A DNA stretch of 47,077 nt from an uncultured Peptostreptococcaceae bacterium (GCA_947283485.1 CAMYOU010000009.1:1-47077), one strand, 5' to 3'. Shown: positions 1 through 8,898, numbered from the stretch's first letter. Notes: a model not told the origin generated them from the sequence alone. Numbers and translations are program-made.

Positions 1-367
1 GCAGGCGACTTGGCGTAAGACTTTTTCTTTTTCGAGCGGTGTTTTTTCTTTCGCGGTATTTGATGCAAAACGCCTTTCTCGTAATAGATAAAGACAATAC
101 AGATATTTTCTCCCCGTCTTTAGCTTTGTCTCTCAACTTAAAGAGTAAATTGAAAATGTTTATATTACCACCTCCAGTTTGGTATGAAAAAAGCACCTAC
201 TCTTGTAGATGCTGAAAAAACGAAGTGTCTTTACTTGCAATGTATAAGTCAATAAACTTACTTGCTAACTTGTATACTTGATTCATTTCTTTGCTTTATA
301 GGTTCCGGTTAAGCAATTCGTTCTTCATGAAAGACGAACTTCTCCATTCAGTGGAATCTTATCATTT
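1..367. other. Left-edge intergenic region
   Basis: No complete gene is visible here. It holds the terminator of the sugar-acid operon (187-213, minus). Beyond that, a strong minus-strand Shine-Dalgarno GGAGGTGG lies near 169-176. A minus-strand reading frame without stops runs from about 158 to the window edge and is rich in Arg/Lys near the edge, but it has no ATG, GTG or TTG at normal spacing from the SD (ATT would be the nearest). It may be the 5' end of a gene cut by the window, possibly with a rare start codon, or a decayed gene. Confidence 0.35.
187..213 (-). terminator. Intrinsic terminator of the sugar-acid operon
   Basis: On the minus strand AGCATCTAC, loop AAGA, then GTAGGTGCT forms a 9-bp stem with one G-U pair, followed by a run of T. 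It lies 155 bases past the stop of the IclR gene, the last gene of the leftward operon. Confidence 0.8.
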
Positions 368-1153
368 TTAGCTCCTAATATCAAAATCTAGTTTTAGATT
401 TTGTATTTTTATTATATCTTCCATGATATCTCTCTGTTCCAGCAAGACACTTGCTATATCTTTTTCCGTACTTTCAGTTTTCCTAAAAATTGGATATGTT
501 GCAGAAATTGCTGCCTTTATAACTCCATCCTCTCTAATCGGTACCGCTACGCAAGAAATGTTTGTTGTAAGTTCTTGATTTTCTACTGCATAACCTTTTT
601 CTCTAACCTTATTGATTTCTTCTAATAATTCATCGATGTTTTTGATAGAGTTTTCTGTATGTTTTACAAACTTATAATCTTTATATTTATCAATTATTTC
701 ATCATCTGTAAATTTAGAAAGCAAGGCCTTGCCCAAACCCGTATAGATAGCCGGTATTCTCTTGCCAACAGCACTTACAACTTCAATATCATCAGAAGGT
801 TTAACTTTTGCTAAGTATAAAACCATATCACCATCTAATACTCCGAAATGAACAATTTCATTTACTTTTCCTACAATCACTTTCATTTGCTCTCTAATCA
901 TAGTCAATGCATCCAATTCACCGGCATAAGATAAACCTAATTGAAAAAGTTTAAAGGATGCCACATAGCATCCTTTATCATTTTTCTCTAAGAAATTTGT
1001 TTTTTCTAACGTTTTTAAAATTGGACTTAATGTACTTTTCGGAATATCCAGTTTTTCCGAAATATTGATTAGTGAGATTCCTTTTTCGTTATTATTTACT
1101 AATTCAAGAATTCTTACTACTCTTAAAGTAGGGTTGTGTAATTTTTTAGTCAT
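368..1153 (-). CDS. IclR-family transcriptional regulator
   Basis: A 261-residue protein with the IclR layout. The N-terminal winged helix-turn-helix spans about residues 10-65 (NISEKLDIPKSTLSPILKTL). The effector-binding domain spans about 75-250 and carries family blocks YTGLGKALLS, GYAVENQE and CVAVPI. I chose the ATG at 1153 over an in-frame TTG at 1171 because a GAAAGG ribosome site lies about 12 bases upstream and the protein then begins MTKKLHNPTLRVVRIL, as in relatives. It is the last gene of the operon, 29 bases after the aldolase, so it probably senses the sugar acid or its keto-deoxy product and controls the promoter at 6860-6888. IclR genes sit beside the same enzyme set in E. coli yjhIHGF. 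The ligand cannot be read from sequence. Confidence 0.92.
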   Translation of the reverse strand: MTKKLHNPTLRVVRILELVNNNEKGISLINISEKLDIPKSTLSPILKTLEKTNFLEKNDKGCYVASFKLFQLGLSYAGELDALTMIREQMKVIVGKVNEIVHFGVLDGDMVLYLAKVKPSDDIEVVSAVGKRIPAIYTGLGKALLSKFTDDEIIDKYKDYKFVKHTENSIKNIDELLEEINKVREKGYAVENQELTTNISCVAVPIREDGVIKAAISATYPIFRKTESTEKDIASVLLEQRDIMEDIIKIQNLKLDFDIRS

Positions 1154-1182
1154 AATACCTGTACCTTTCAAGGTAGATTATA

Positions 1183-2088
1183 TCATAACGAAGCGAATTT
1201 TTGATATTCCTTTAATACAGACTCTAAAATTACCTTTCCCTTATTAAGTGTTAAATCGGACAATTGATTATAAGGAAAAATTGATTTTGGATTTATGTCC
1301 AATCCCCTAACTACCATAAGTTTTTTGAATAAATGAGAAAAATTACTATCCAAATCATATAAAGGCATGAGTTTGTGGATGAAACCAGATAATTTATACA
1401 CTCTATCAAAATCTTTTTGTTTTGTTGCTTTTACAAGATTAGACCAAATTTCTGGTACTAGATTAGCCAAACCTCCAATACATCCGGCCCCGCCTGTTGA
1501 AAGATTGTATAGAAATTGATCGTCAAAGCCGGAGTAGACTTTAGTCTTATACCCCTCGGTAGCCCTTAACAGTTGATTTGTATGAAGTGGATTCATAACT
1601 GAATCTTTTAATCCAACTATATTCTTATTCCCTTTTACTAATTTTTCATAATTCTCTCCGGAGATTGAATATCCACTCCTATCCGGGAAGTTATATATAT
1701 AGATATCTCCATCAACTTCCTTAGCAAGCTTGTCGTAGTAGATGAACATTTTCTCATCATCAATCCCAAAGTAATAAGGTCCAATTACCATTACGCCCTT
1801 ATAACCCATTTTTATTGCTTCATTGCTTAGTTTAACTGTATCTTCAAAAGATGGGCAATTACTTCCTAGGTATAAATCAACCCTTCCATTTGTATAATCA
1901 TAATATTCTCTTGCAAATTTTAGCTTATCTTCATAATCAAGGACTGTAAATTCTCCTGTACTTCCAAGTACAAGTATCCCATCTACCCCCCCCTCAACAA
2001 GAAAGTCTATGACTTTCTTGTTTCCTTCAACATCCGGTTTTTCATTTTCATCAAATACCGTTACAGCCGGTACAATTATTTCGCACAT
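1183..2088 (-). CDS. DHDPS/KDG-aldolase family class I aldolase
   Basis: A 301-residue (beta/alpha)8 barrel of the dihydrodipicolinate synthase / N-acetylneuraminate lyase family. Visible motifs are GSTGEF (residues 42-47, carboxylate loop), YNFP with the catalytic Tyr at about 132, and the Schiff-base Lys at about 161 in VGLKDS. The start is supported by AGGAGGGTGT directly before the ATG. True DapA usually sits with lysine genes. Here the neighbours are two dehydratases, a gluconate-type permease and an IclR regulator, so the likely reaction is cleavage of a 2-keto-3-deoxy sugar acid to pyruvate plus an aldehyde (glyceraldehyde from a hexonate, glycolaldehyde from a pentonate), as proposed for YjhH/YagE. 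The exact substrate is inference. Confidence 0.88.
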   Translation of the reverse strand: MCEIIVPAVTVFDENEKPDVEGNKKVIDFLVEGGVDGILVLGSTGEFTVLDYEDKLKFAREYYDYTNGRVDLYLGSNCPSFEDTVKLSNEAIKMGYKGVMVIGPYYFGIDDEKMFIYYDKLAKEVDGDIYIYNFPDRSGYSISGENYEKLVKGNKNIVGLKDSVMNPLHTNQLLRATEGYKTKVYSGFDDQFLYNLSTGGAGCIGGLANLVPEIWSNLVKATKQKDFDRVYKLSGFIHKLMPLYDLDSNFSHLFKKLMVVRGLDINPKSIFPYNQLSDLTLNKGKVILESVLKEYQKFASL

Positions 2089-2096
2089 ACACCCTC

Positions 2097-3359
2097 CTAA
2101 AAGTTAAGACCCAATACGCCAAATATTAGTACTGAAACGATTGATCCTGCAATTCCTATTAATAATTCATATGGTAGTAGCTTCAATCTTTCTTTAATTT
2201 GCATGTTTACAGATCCACAACTTACATGGAAGAAGCTGCCATGAGGTAAACTATCAAACCATATAGTTCCTGTATAAATCATTTGAGCTGCTTGTAAAGG
2301 TGCCACACCGGCATCTAAGATAGATTCACCAAAGATATTACCGCCGACAGATGATCCTGCAGTGGCTGATGCTGTTGCAGCTCCCATTGTTATACCTGCT
2401 ATTGGTGCAAGCATAAATCCAGGCAACCCTATACTCTCTACAAAACCTATTACTACATGTTGTATTGAGGAGTTTGATATAATTCCTGAAATAGTGCCTG
2501 TTCCTAGTAAAAGTAGTACTACACCACTCATCTTTTCGAGTCCTAACGTAGAAAACTTAATAAATTCATTTGCCCTACCCATCGCTAAACATCCAACGAT
2601 ACCTCCTAAAGGAAGAGCAATCATTGGATCAATTGTTATGCCAGCAATAGGTCTTAGTACTAGTAATGATATGGTTACAATAGGTCCTATTATTGATGCA
2701 AATAAATTCGGTGTATTCTCAAGTAGAGCTTCTTCTTCATGTTCCCCAAAGAATGTACCCTTTTTCGCAAGAGTTTTAGCCAGCAGCATAGTAGCTATAG
2801 CGACAGCAATTCCCGGCAGAACTCCTGCTAGCATCAGATTGGTTAAAGGTACACCAAAAGGTTCCGCTGCAGCAATTGTATTGGGATTAGGAGACGCTAA
2901 TTGACCACCTTTAACACCTCCAATAAGTGCAAATAGTATTGCAAGTTTCGAAACTTTTGTCTTTTTTCCAACTTGTACTCCTATTGGTGCAACCGTCAAT
3001 ACTGATACATCCCCAAATACTCCTATACCCGTTAGTATAAATGTAGATATAGTTAATGCAACTAATGAATTAGACTCACCAAGTTTATTTACAATTGTTT
3101 CAGCGATTGTGTTAGCTGCCCCTGAGCCCATCAAGACACCTGCTAAAATTCCTGCTGCAACAATCCTTAATATTGCTGAGGTCATGCCTGAAGCACCGGT
3201 TACCATAATATCAAGTGTTCCAGCCAAACCTGCTCCACCTACAATTCCACCTACAATGGCTCCGAATAACATACTATAAGATGCAGGTATTCCTTTTATG
3301 ATTAATACAATAGCAATTCCTAACGCTAATAAAGCTCCGAATAAGGTTACAGTTGTCAT
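2097..3359 (-). CDS. GntP-family sugar-acid permease
   Basis: A 420-residue, very hydrophobic protein with roughly a dozen membrane segments, starting with a TM helix and ending in a hydrophobic segment. The GntP/gluconate:H+ symporter family is recognised from the central GGVKGGQLASPNPNTIAAA loop, the repeated Gly-rich helices and the length. It probably imports the aldonate or related acid used by the enzymes encoded beside it. Its ATG overlaps the stop of the upstream dehydratase (ATGA, 3356-3359), which indicates translational coupling. The downstream aldolase gene follows after 8 bases. Substrate range within GntP (gluconate, other sugar acids, hydroxy acids) cannot be told from sequence. 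Confidence 0.88.
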   Translation of the reverse strand: MTTVTLFGALLALGIAIVLIIKGIPASYSMLFGAIVGGIVGGAGLAGTLDIMVTGASGMTSAILRIVAAGILAGVLMGSGAANTIAETIVNKLGESNSLVALTISTFILTGIGVFGDVSVLTVAPIGVQVGKKTKVSKLAILFALIGGVKGGQLASPNPNTIAAAEPFGVPLTNLMLAGVLPGIAVAIATMLLAKTLAKKGTFFGEHEEEALLENTPNLFASIIGPIVTISLLVLRPIAGITIDPMIALPLGGIVGCLAMGRANEFIKFSTLGLEKMSGVVLLLLGTGTISGIISNSSIQHVVIGFVESIGLPGFMLAPIAGITMGAATASATAGSSVGGNIFGESILDAGVAPLQAAQMIYTGTIWFDSLPHGSFFHVSCGSVNMQIKERLKLLPYELLIGIAGSIVSVLIFGVLGLNF

Positions 3360-5083
3360 TTCATGTATGCCCCTTTCATACCTGATGTTGCACTTTCTGT
3401 GTATTTTTTAAATATCCCTTTTCTATGAGATAGATCTGGTGCTTTCCAATTTGCCTTTCTATCAGCCAAAATTTTATCTATCTCTTCTTTTTCTAATTTT
3501 TCACCCTTAACACCAACTATATTGAGTCTTCTGTTATCAATATCTAATTCAATCAAATCGTCATTTTCAACGAAAGCGATAGGACCACCCGCTACTCCTT
3601 CCGGAGAGACGTGTCCTACACATGGTCCTCTTGTAGCTCCAGAATATCTTCCGTCGGTGATTAATACTGTAGATGAATTTATCTTGGGATCACTCATTAT
3701 TGCTTCTGTTGTCATATACATTTCTGGCATGCCAGAACCCCTAGGCCCTTCATATCTTATGATAAGTACATCGCCGGGCACTACGTTTCCATCTACAACA
3801 GCTTGGTTGCAGTCTTCTTCGCAATTAAATACCTTAGCCTTGCCCACATGATACATCATATTATCATGAACAGCTGCATATTTTATCACAGCACCATCTG
3901 GAGCAAGATTCCCTTCTAAGACTGCTACAGAGCCAGTTTCCTTACATTCAGCTATTGGGGTAATTATATCTTTCTTTTTTAATCCATAGTTCGCAAGATA
4001 ACCTATATTTCTTTCGTAGAAACCGCTCTTTTTTACCGCTTCCAGATTTTCACCAAGTGTCCTGCCAGTAGCAGTCATAACATCAAGATGCAGGAATTCT
4101 TTTAATTCTTCTTGTACTGCTGGAATTCCGCCTGCAAACCATAATGTTTCAGCTGGATATCGTCCACTGGGAGCGACATTGCAAAGGTGGGGGATTTTTT
4201 TATTAATTTCATCGAATTTCTTAACATCTAGTTCCCAACCTAATTCATGAGCAATAGCCGGCAAATGAATCATCGCATTTGTCGAACCTCCAATTGCGGC
4301 GTGAACTATAATAGCATTCTCAAAAGCTTCTTTTGTTAGAATATCCGAAGCTTTAATATCCATTTCTCTTAATCTCATAACCGCTTCTCCAGCAAGTCTT
4401 GATGTTTGTTGAATATCAATCATCGTTGCTGAAGATAAAGCTGTTGTAGGCAAGGCAAGACCTAAGGCCTCAGCCATAGCCTGCATGGTATTGGCTGTTC
4501 CTAAAAACTGACAGGCTCCACATGATGGGCAGCCAGTTTTCTTATACTGCATCACTTCAAAATCATCAATTTTATGTTGTTTCTTTTTTAGAGTTATTTC
4601 TCCGGCTTTACCTGATGTTGTCATATAAGGACCTGGTCTCATCGTTCCTCCAGGTACAAATACTGTTGATATATCTAATCTTGCTGCTGCGATTAGGTGG
4701 GCTGGAATAGATTTGTCACAGGAAGAAACTAACACCATTCCATCCCATGGATGAACATTCCCATGGATTTCTACCATATCAGCTATAATCTCTCTTGATA
4801 ATAGAATATAGTTCATACCGTTATGCCCTTGAGCTATTCCATCACATATATCGGTTACATGAAAATTAGAAGGCTTGCCCCCGTTTTCAATTATTCCTAC
4901 ATTTATCTCTTTGGTTAATTTGTCTAAATGGACACTTCCTGGATGAGACTCTCCAAAAACATCATCAACCATTATAAGCGGCTTTTCAATATCATCTTCT
5001 GTCCAGCCCATGCCCATTCTTAAAGCATCACTTTGTGCCCAAATTTCACGTACTTCCTTGGCTTTCTGCAACTGACAAGTCAT
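3356..5083 (-). CDS. IlvD/Edd-family sugar-acid dehydratase (first copy)
   Basis: A 575-residue member of the dihydroxy-acid / 6-phosphogluconate dehydratase family, which are Fe-S enzymes that remove water from 2,3-dihydroxy acids. Visible motifs are CDGIAQGH with Cys80, SSCDKSIPAHLIAAA with Cys122, GCPSCGACQFLGTANTM with Cys185/188/191, and the C-terminal LITDGRYSG with the active-site Ser. The start is supported by AAGGTGAG seven bases before the ATG at 5083. It lies 16 bases after the second dehydratase gene and overlaps the permease start. With the aldolase it would form a non-phosphorylating route from an aldonate through a 2-keto-3-deoxy acid to pyruvate. A branched-chain role (IlvD) is less likely because no other ilv gene is near. 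Confidence 0.88.
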   Translation of the reverse strand: MTCQLQKAKEVREIWAQSDALRMGMGWTEDDIEKPLIMVDDVFGESHPGSVHLDKLTKEINVGIIENGGKPSNFHVTDICDGIAQGHNGMNYILLSREIIADMVEIHGNVHPWDGMVLVSSCDKSIPAHLIAAARLDISTVFVPGGTMRPGPYMTTSGKAGEITLKKKQHKIDDFEVMQYKKTGCPSCGACQFLGTANTMQAMAEALGLALPTTALSSATMIDIQQTSRLAGEAVMRLREMDIKASDILTKEAFENAIIVHAAIGGSTNAMIHLPAIAHELGWELDVKKFDEINKKIPHLCNVAPSGRYPAETLWFAGGIPAVQEELKEFLHLDVMTATGRTLGENLEAVKKSGFYERNIGYLANYGLKKKDIITPIAECKETGSVAVLEGNLAPDGAVIKYAAVHDNMMYHVGKAKVFNCEEDCNQAVVDGNVVPGDVLIIRYEGPRGSGMPEMYMTTEAIMSDPKINSSTVLITDGRYSGATRGPCVGHVSPEGVAGGPIAFVENDDLIELDIDNRRLNIVGVKGEKLEKEEIDKILADRKANWKAPDLSHRKGIFKKYTESATSGMKGAYMK

Positions 5084-5099
5084 AGTATACTCACCTTAG

Positions 5100-6800
5100 T
5101 TATAATTTTTTTAAAAGATCATAATCTATTACGCCACCTTTAGATCCAGAAGATGCAACTCTTGAATAAAGACCCAGGTAACCAGTTTTAAATTTAGGCT
5201 CTGGCCTCTTCCATTTAGATAATCTTTCTTTAATGACATCTTCATCAACTAAAAGGTTTATCGTTCTATTTTGGATGTCGATTTCAATTTCGTCGCCATC
5301 TTCAACTATCGCAATAGGTCCTCCTTCTGCTGCTTCAGGAGAAATATGACCTACAAACAAACCGTTATTGGTCCCTGAAAATCTTCCGTCAGTTATTAAA
5401 GCAGTAGACTTACCAAGTCCTCTTCCGTAGAGAAGTTTCATAGCTCTAAACATCTCTCGCATTCCTGGGCCACCCTTAGGTCCCTCATACCTAATAACTA
5501 CGCAGTCTCCACTTTTTATTTCACCCTTAAGTATTGCCGTCTCTGCTTCTTCTTCAGAGTTGTAAACCACAGCTTTACCTCTAAAATGATCTAAACTTCT
5601 ATCAAACGCTCCTGGTTTTGTAACCCCGGTATCAGGTGCTAAATTGCCCTTAATTATAGCAATGCCCCCGTCATAATCAAAAGGATTGTCAAGCGGTCTA
5701 ATCACTTCATTATTTTCTGGATATGGGTAAAAATGTTCTTCCAAGTTGGATTCCAAAGTTTTTCCAGTAACTGTCATTTGATTGTAATGTAAATGATCTT
5801 GCCCTAAATTTTTCATCATTCTCATTACACCCCCAGCCCTATAAAAGTCTGGTACATTCCATTTAGAGGAGGGGTTCACTGAAGCTAACCTCGGGGTATC
5901 ATATGAAAACTTATTAAATGTATCCAGTACATTGATATCTAATTCTGCTTCGATAGAAACCGCGGCCAAATGCATTACAGCATTCGTACTACCACTCATA
6001 GATGTACAAACTTTGATTGCATTTTCTACAGATTCATTGGTGATTATTTGTCTGGCTGTAATATTGTTTTCATAAAGATTCATTATATATTTTCCAGTAT
6101 CTTCGGCAATTTGTAATCTTTTAGAATGTGTAGCTGGGATTAAACCTCCATCCGGTGGAGTCATTCCTAATACTTCTGATAAGGCACACATCGTATTAGC
6201 AGTTCCTAAAAATGAACATGAACCACATGATGGACAGGAATGATCTTCTAAAATCTTATATTGTTTTTCTGTAATCTTTCCAGCTGCTAACATGCCTAAT
6301 GCTTCCATACTAGATGTTTGATCTGATTTTCTACCATCAAATTCTATTCCACCATCCATAGGTCCACCTGGTAAGAGTATTGCAGGTATATCAAGCCTAG
6401 CGGCTGCCATAAGCATTCCGGGAACTATCTTATCGCATGACCCTAATAGCACGATTCCATCCAAGGCATTGATTTGCGCCATAGATTCAATAGAGTCAGC
6501 TATTAGTTCTCTTGATGGCATTATGTAATTCATTCCTACGTGTCCTTGGCCCATACCATCACATCCACCAATTACGCCAAATTCTACAGGTGTACCTCCA
6601 TATCTATAGATACCATCTTTTACTCTTTGTGCTACTTGTCTTAAGTTATAGTGTCCTGGAACTAATTCGCTCCATGCATTCGCAATACCTATAATAGGCC
6701 TCTTCAAATCTTCAGTAGTAAAACCCATAGATTTCATAGTTGCTCTGTAGTATTGGTTTTCAGTTCCTTTTAAAATTTTGTCGCTTCTTTTACAACTCAT
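5100..6800 (-). CDS. IlvD/Edd-family dehydratase (second copy)
   Basis: A 566-residue paralogue of the next gene and the first gene of the operon. Family motifs are intact: GGCDGMGQGH (Cys80), GSCDKIVPGMLMAAA (Cys122), SCPSCGSCSFLGTANTM (Cys189/192/195) and LITDGRFSG. The early loop reads WSELVPGH, the PGH form seen in oxygen-sensitive [4Fe-4S]-type members, rather than the PCN form of [2Fe-2S] types; cluster type is therefore inference. The start is supported by AAAGGA six to seven bases upstream of the ATG at 6800. Sequence divergence between the two copies suggests different substrates or stereochemistry rather than a recent duplication. It could alternatively be a dihydroxy-acid dehydratase. 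Confidence 0.87.
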   Translation of the reverse strand: MSCKRSDKILKGTENQYYRATMKSMGFTTEDLKRPIIGIANAWSELVPGHYNLRQVAQRVKDGIYRYGGTPVEFGVIGGCDGMGQGHVGMNYIMPSRELIADSIESMAQINALDGIVLLGSCDKIVPGMLMAAARLDIPAILLPGGPMDGGIEFDGRKSDQTSSMEALGMLAAGKITEKQYKILEDHSCPSCGSCSFLGTANTMCALSEVLGMTPPDGGLIPATHSKRLQIAEDTGKYIMNLYENNITARQIITNESVENAIKVCTSMSGSTNAVMHLAAVSIEAELDINVLDTFNKFSYDTPRLASVNPSSKWNVPDFYRAGGVMRMMKNLGQDHLHYNQMTVTGKTLESNLEEHFYPYPENNEVIRPLDNPFDYDGGIAIIKGNLAPDTGVTKPGAFDRSLDHFRGKAVVYNSEEEAETAILKGEIKSGDCVVIRYEGPKGGPGMREMFRAMKLLYGRGLGKSTALITDGRFSGTNNGLFVGHISPEAAEGGPIAIVEDGDEIEIDIQNRTINLLVDEDVIKERLSKWKRPEPKFKTGYLGLYSRVASSGSKGGVIDYDLLKKL

Positions 6801-6859
6801 ACTTTTTCCTTTCTTTGTTCGTATTTGCGTACGTATTCCTATATGCGTTCTGTGACTAT

Positions 6860-6888
6860 ATGATAACTTACATTTTGAAATATGTCAA
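6860..6888 (-). promoter_or_regulatory. Promoter of the sugar-acid operon
   Basis: Minus-strand TTGACA (6883-6888), a 17-base spacer and TATCAT (6860-6865), with a start about 50 bases before the first dehydratase ATG. Downstream of the -10, two AATACG copies 12 bases apart flank a TACGTA palindrome (about 6818-6835). This is a possible IclR operator but only a guess. Confidence 0.75.
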
Positions 6889-6999
6889 TCGTTTTCTTGA
6901 TTTTTTAATTTTTACTTCCAAGTATTGTGATGCCTGGATTAGAGGCTTTATTTTTACTCAAAATAAATGAAAACATTTTTCTTTTTGATTTGTTATATT

Positions 7000-7878
7000 T
7001 CAATCTTGAAATTGTCCAGTCAAGTACAAGTCAATGGAATGATAAGCTTCATAGGGAGTTTTCAAGTTTAGCATTTGCGTGGACGACGTTTGGTCTCTTG
7101 CATTTAGCTTCAACATAACTATCTGATTGGTCAACATTCTTTGTTTTTGGAAAAGATTCTCTCAACGGTTTATTTGTATTTTCATTGGTTACTCTTTGTC
7201 ATGGATGATGAGGCAGCGAAAAATCGAATGTAACAGGAGAAAACTCTTGTAAAATCTCGGAATGTTCTGAAAATTCTTTCCATGTATTAGGCATAATGCT
7301 TTCAGGGGATCCGTCTTGCAAAAGTTCAATCAAAGCTTACTTTACGCAATGTGTGTTTTTTCAATTTTTCTGACAAAGTAGGTAGTTCTTTTCCGATCCG
7401 TACGTATGAGTAGCTATGCCTTGACTGTTTTGGCTGCAACAGTATCTGCCTCCCTGTCTCCTAGACGTTATCGTTTTTTCATCCACATCCTGTCGCTCAG
7501 ATTGGGGAGATTTGGCTCATCAAAAAGACTGGTATAGATTGCTCGATAAATTGTGTTGAGACGAGTGCTGGAAACATTCTCTTCGTATTTGAATCAGGTA
7601 GTAATCTGCTCCGGAGGCCACTGATGTTCTAAAAATAAAGACTTAGCTTTTGAAAAATGACAACATCATCTAATTTCTTTTGCAACGACTGATTTCCTTC
7701 TAGTGGTATAAAACGCTTGTGCATAAGACAAATATGTTCCCCCTATGTAATTTTGCTTTCGTTCGCAGTAATTGAGATTTATTGCGCCTTAGGTTTTTTG
7801 CTATTTCGGCTTGATTCAGTCCAATATCCATATTTCGCTTTAACAACTCACGTTCTTTTCGTGTGATTGAGAATCATG
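7000..7878 (-). pseudogene. IS30-family transposase, multiply disrupted
   Basis: Fragments in all three minus-strand frames line up in order with an IS30 transposase. They are an N-terminal HTH (KERELLKRNMDIGLNQAEI), GDREADTVAAKT (the G-D-x-E-x-DTV active-site block), TDRKRTTYFVRKIEKTH, PESIMPNTWKEFSEH (second acidic block, normally PDNGKEF), and TNENTNKPLRESFPKTKN (the TNENTNGLLR-type block with the catalytic Glu). The C-terminus ends LYLTGQFQD inside the left inverted repeat. Several in-frame stops and frameshifts separate these blocks, so no active enzyme can be made. No conventional gene start remains. Confidence 0.85.
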
Positions 7879-7972
7879 ATTCATCGCTCCTCCTGATAGA
7901 TTGGTTTTAACCGCTGAATATTGCCAGAAAATGATGAATCATTTTGTGTTGCACTTAGGTTGTCAATTCAAG
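7005..7972 (-). mobile_element. Decayed IS30-family insertion sequence
   Basis: The ends carry related imperfect inverted repeats. The left one begins CTTGAAATTGTCC at 7005 and reads inward to AAGTACAAG at 7030. The right one, on the minus strand from 7972 inward, begins CTTGAATTGACAACC and reaches AAGTGCAAC at 7948. Between them lies a broken IS30-type transposase. At about 970 bp it is near the usual size for this family. It sits exactly at the junction between the AT-rich operon and the GC-rich chromosome, so it may mark how the operon arrived. Confidence 0.7.
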
Positions 7973-7973
7973 A

Positions 7974-8006
7974 CAACAAAAAACGGAGTCATCACTCCGT
8001 TTTTTC
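7974..8006. terminator. Bidirectional intrinsic terminator
   Basis: ACGGAGT, loop CATC, ACTCCGT (7983-8000) is a perfect 7-bp stem flanked by A-run and T-run, so it works in both directions. It ends the leftward suf-ogt operon. Confidence 0.85.
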
Positions 8007-8021
8007 CAAAAATATCCTATT

Positions 8022-8474
8022 TTAGAATGGGTCGCCATCACTTGAAGAAGCACGCTCCAAAGACCGCCGTTCCATCTCCAAGAGTTCGCGTTTTATCTCG
8101 ATGCCGAACGCATAGCCGCCGATGTCGTTCTTCCCGACGACGCGGTGGCAGGGGATGAAAAGGGGTACGGGGTTCTTCGCAAGGGCGGTGCCGACGGCGC
8201 GATACGCTCGCGTGCCGATTGCTTCGGCAATTTCCGCATAGGTTCGGCGTTCGCCGTAGGGAATGGCGCGTGTCACGTCCCACACGGCGCGTTCGAAGGC
8301 CGTTCCGAGGGCACGGACGGGAAACGAAAAGGTTCGTCTCTCGCCCGCGAGATACGCGCGGATCTCTTTGTCGGCGCGTTCTTCGAGGGGGGTTCCCTCG
8401 TGCGTGCGTACGCCGGGGAGAATCCGCGTGATCACGCCGTCCGTCTCGACGGCGTAGAAACTATTTGCCGTCAT
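8022..8474 (-). CDS. ogt: Methylated-DNA--protein-cysteine methyltransferase
   Basis: A 150-residue alkyltransferase that would move alkyl groups from O6-alkylguanine to its own cysteine. The active-site PCHRVV motif is present with Cys at about 109, preceded by TYAEIAEAIG (the DNA-binding helix-turn-helix) and the YRAVGTALAKNP segment that leads into the active site. It lacks an Ada-type N-terminal methylphosphotriester domain, so it belongs to the Ogt/MGMT class. The only ATG start (8474) overlaps the end of sufU by 14 bases and has no well-spaced ribosome site of its own, so translation is probably coupled to sufU. Its place at the end of a suf operon is unusual; a functional link to Fe-S assembly is not evident. 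Confidence 0.93.
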   Translation of the reverse strand: MTANSFYAVETDGVITRILPGVRTHEGTPLEERADKEIRAYLAGERRTFSFPVRALGTAFERAVWDVTRAIPYGERRTYAEIAEAIGTRAYRAVGTALAKNPVPLFIPCHRVVGKNDIGGYAFGIEIKRELLEMERRSLERASSSDGDPF

Positions 8475-8898
8475 CCTTCTTTTCGAGCATGTATTTGAGC
8501 GTGTACCAGGGTAGGGTCGCGCATTTGATGCGGGCGGGGAGATTCTTCATGTTTTCAAAAATCGCCGCGTCGCCGAGCGCGTCCATCTCGTCTTCGCTGA
8601 GTTCTTCGCCGCGCACCATATTGAGAAAATCGTCCGCGAGTTTGAGGCTCTCTTCTTTGGAGAGCCCTTTCACGGTGTCGATCATGATGGAGGTCGATGC
8701 CTGCGAAATCGCACAGCCGGTGCCGGTGTACGCGAGATCGTCGATGTTCTTGTCGCCTCTTAACTGGAGCGTGATTTCATCGCCGCAGCTCGGATTGTGT
8801 CCGTGCTCGTGGATGTCGGCATCGTGGAGTTCCCTTTTGTTCGTCATATCCCGCGATGCCGCGAGGACGACTTCGGTATAGAGTTCGTTAAGATCCAT
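8461..8898 (-). CDS. sufU: SufU-type sulfur acceptor / scaffold protein
   Basis: A 145-residue IscU-fold protein with the Gram-positive SufU features. The Zn/sulfur ligands are NPSCGD (Cys38, Asp40), TGCAIS (Cys62) and IKCA (Cys126), and there is the SufU-type insertion between the second and third ligands (about residues 80-110). In B. subtilis-type systems SufU is a zinc-dependent sulfurtransferase that takes persulfide from SufS. The gene overlaps the end of sufS by 11 bases, as expected for partners made together. No sufE, sufA or iscU is visible nearby. Confidence 0.95.
   Translation of the reverse strand: MDLNELYTEVVLAASRDMTNKRELHDADIHEHGHNPSCGDEITLQLRGDKNIDDLAYTGTGCAISQASTSIMIDTVKGLSKEESLKLADDFLNMVRGEELSEDEMDALGDAAIFENMKNLPARIKCATLPWYTLKYMLEKKDDGK

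Noticed and set aside
1183..2088. Lysine-biosynthetic dihydrodipicolinate synthase
   Set aside because: The family motifs fit, but the operon context is sugar-acid breakdown, with no lysine genes nearby.
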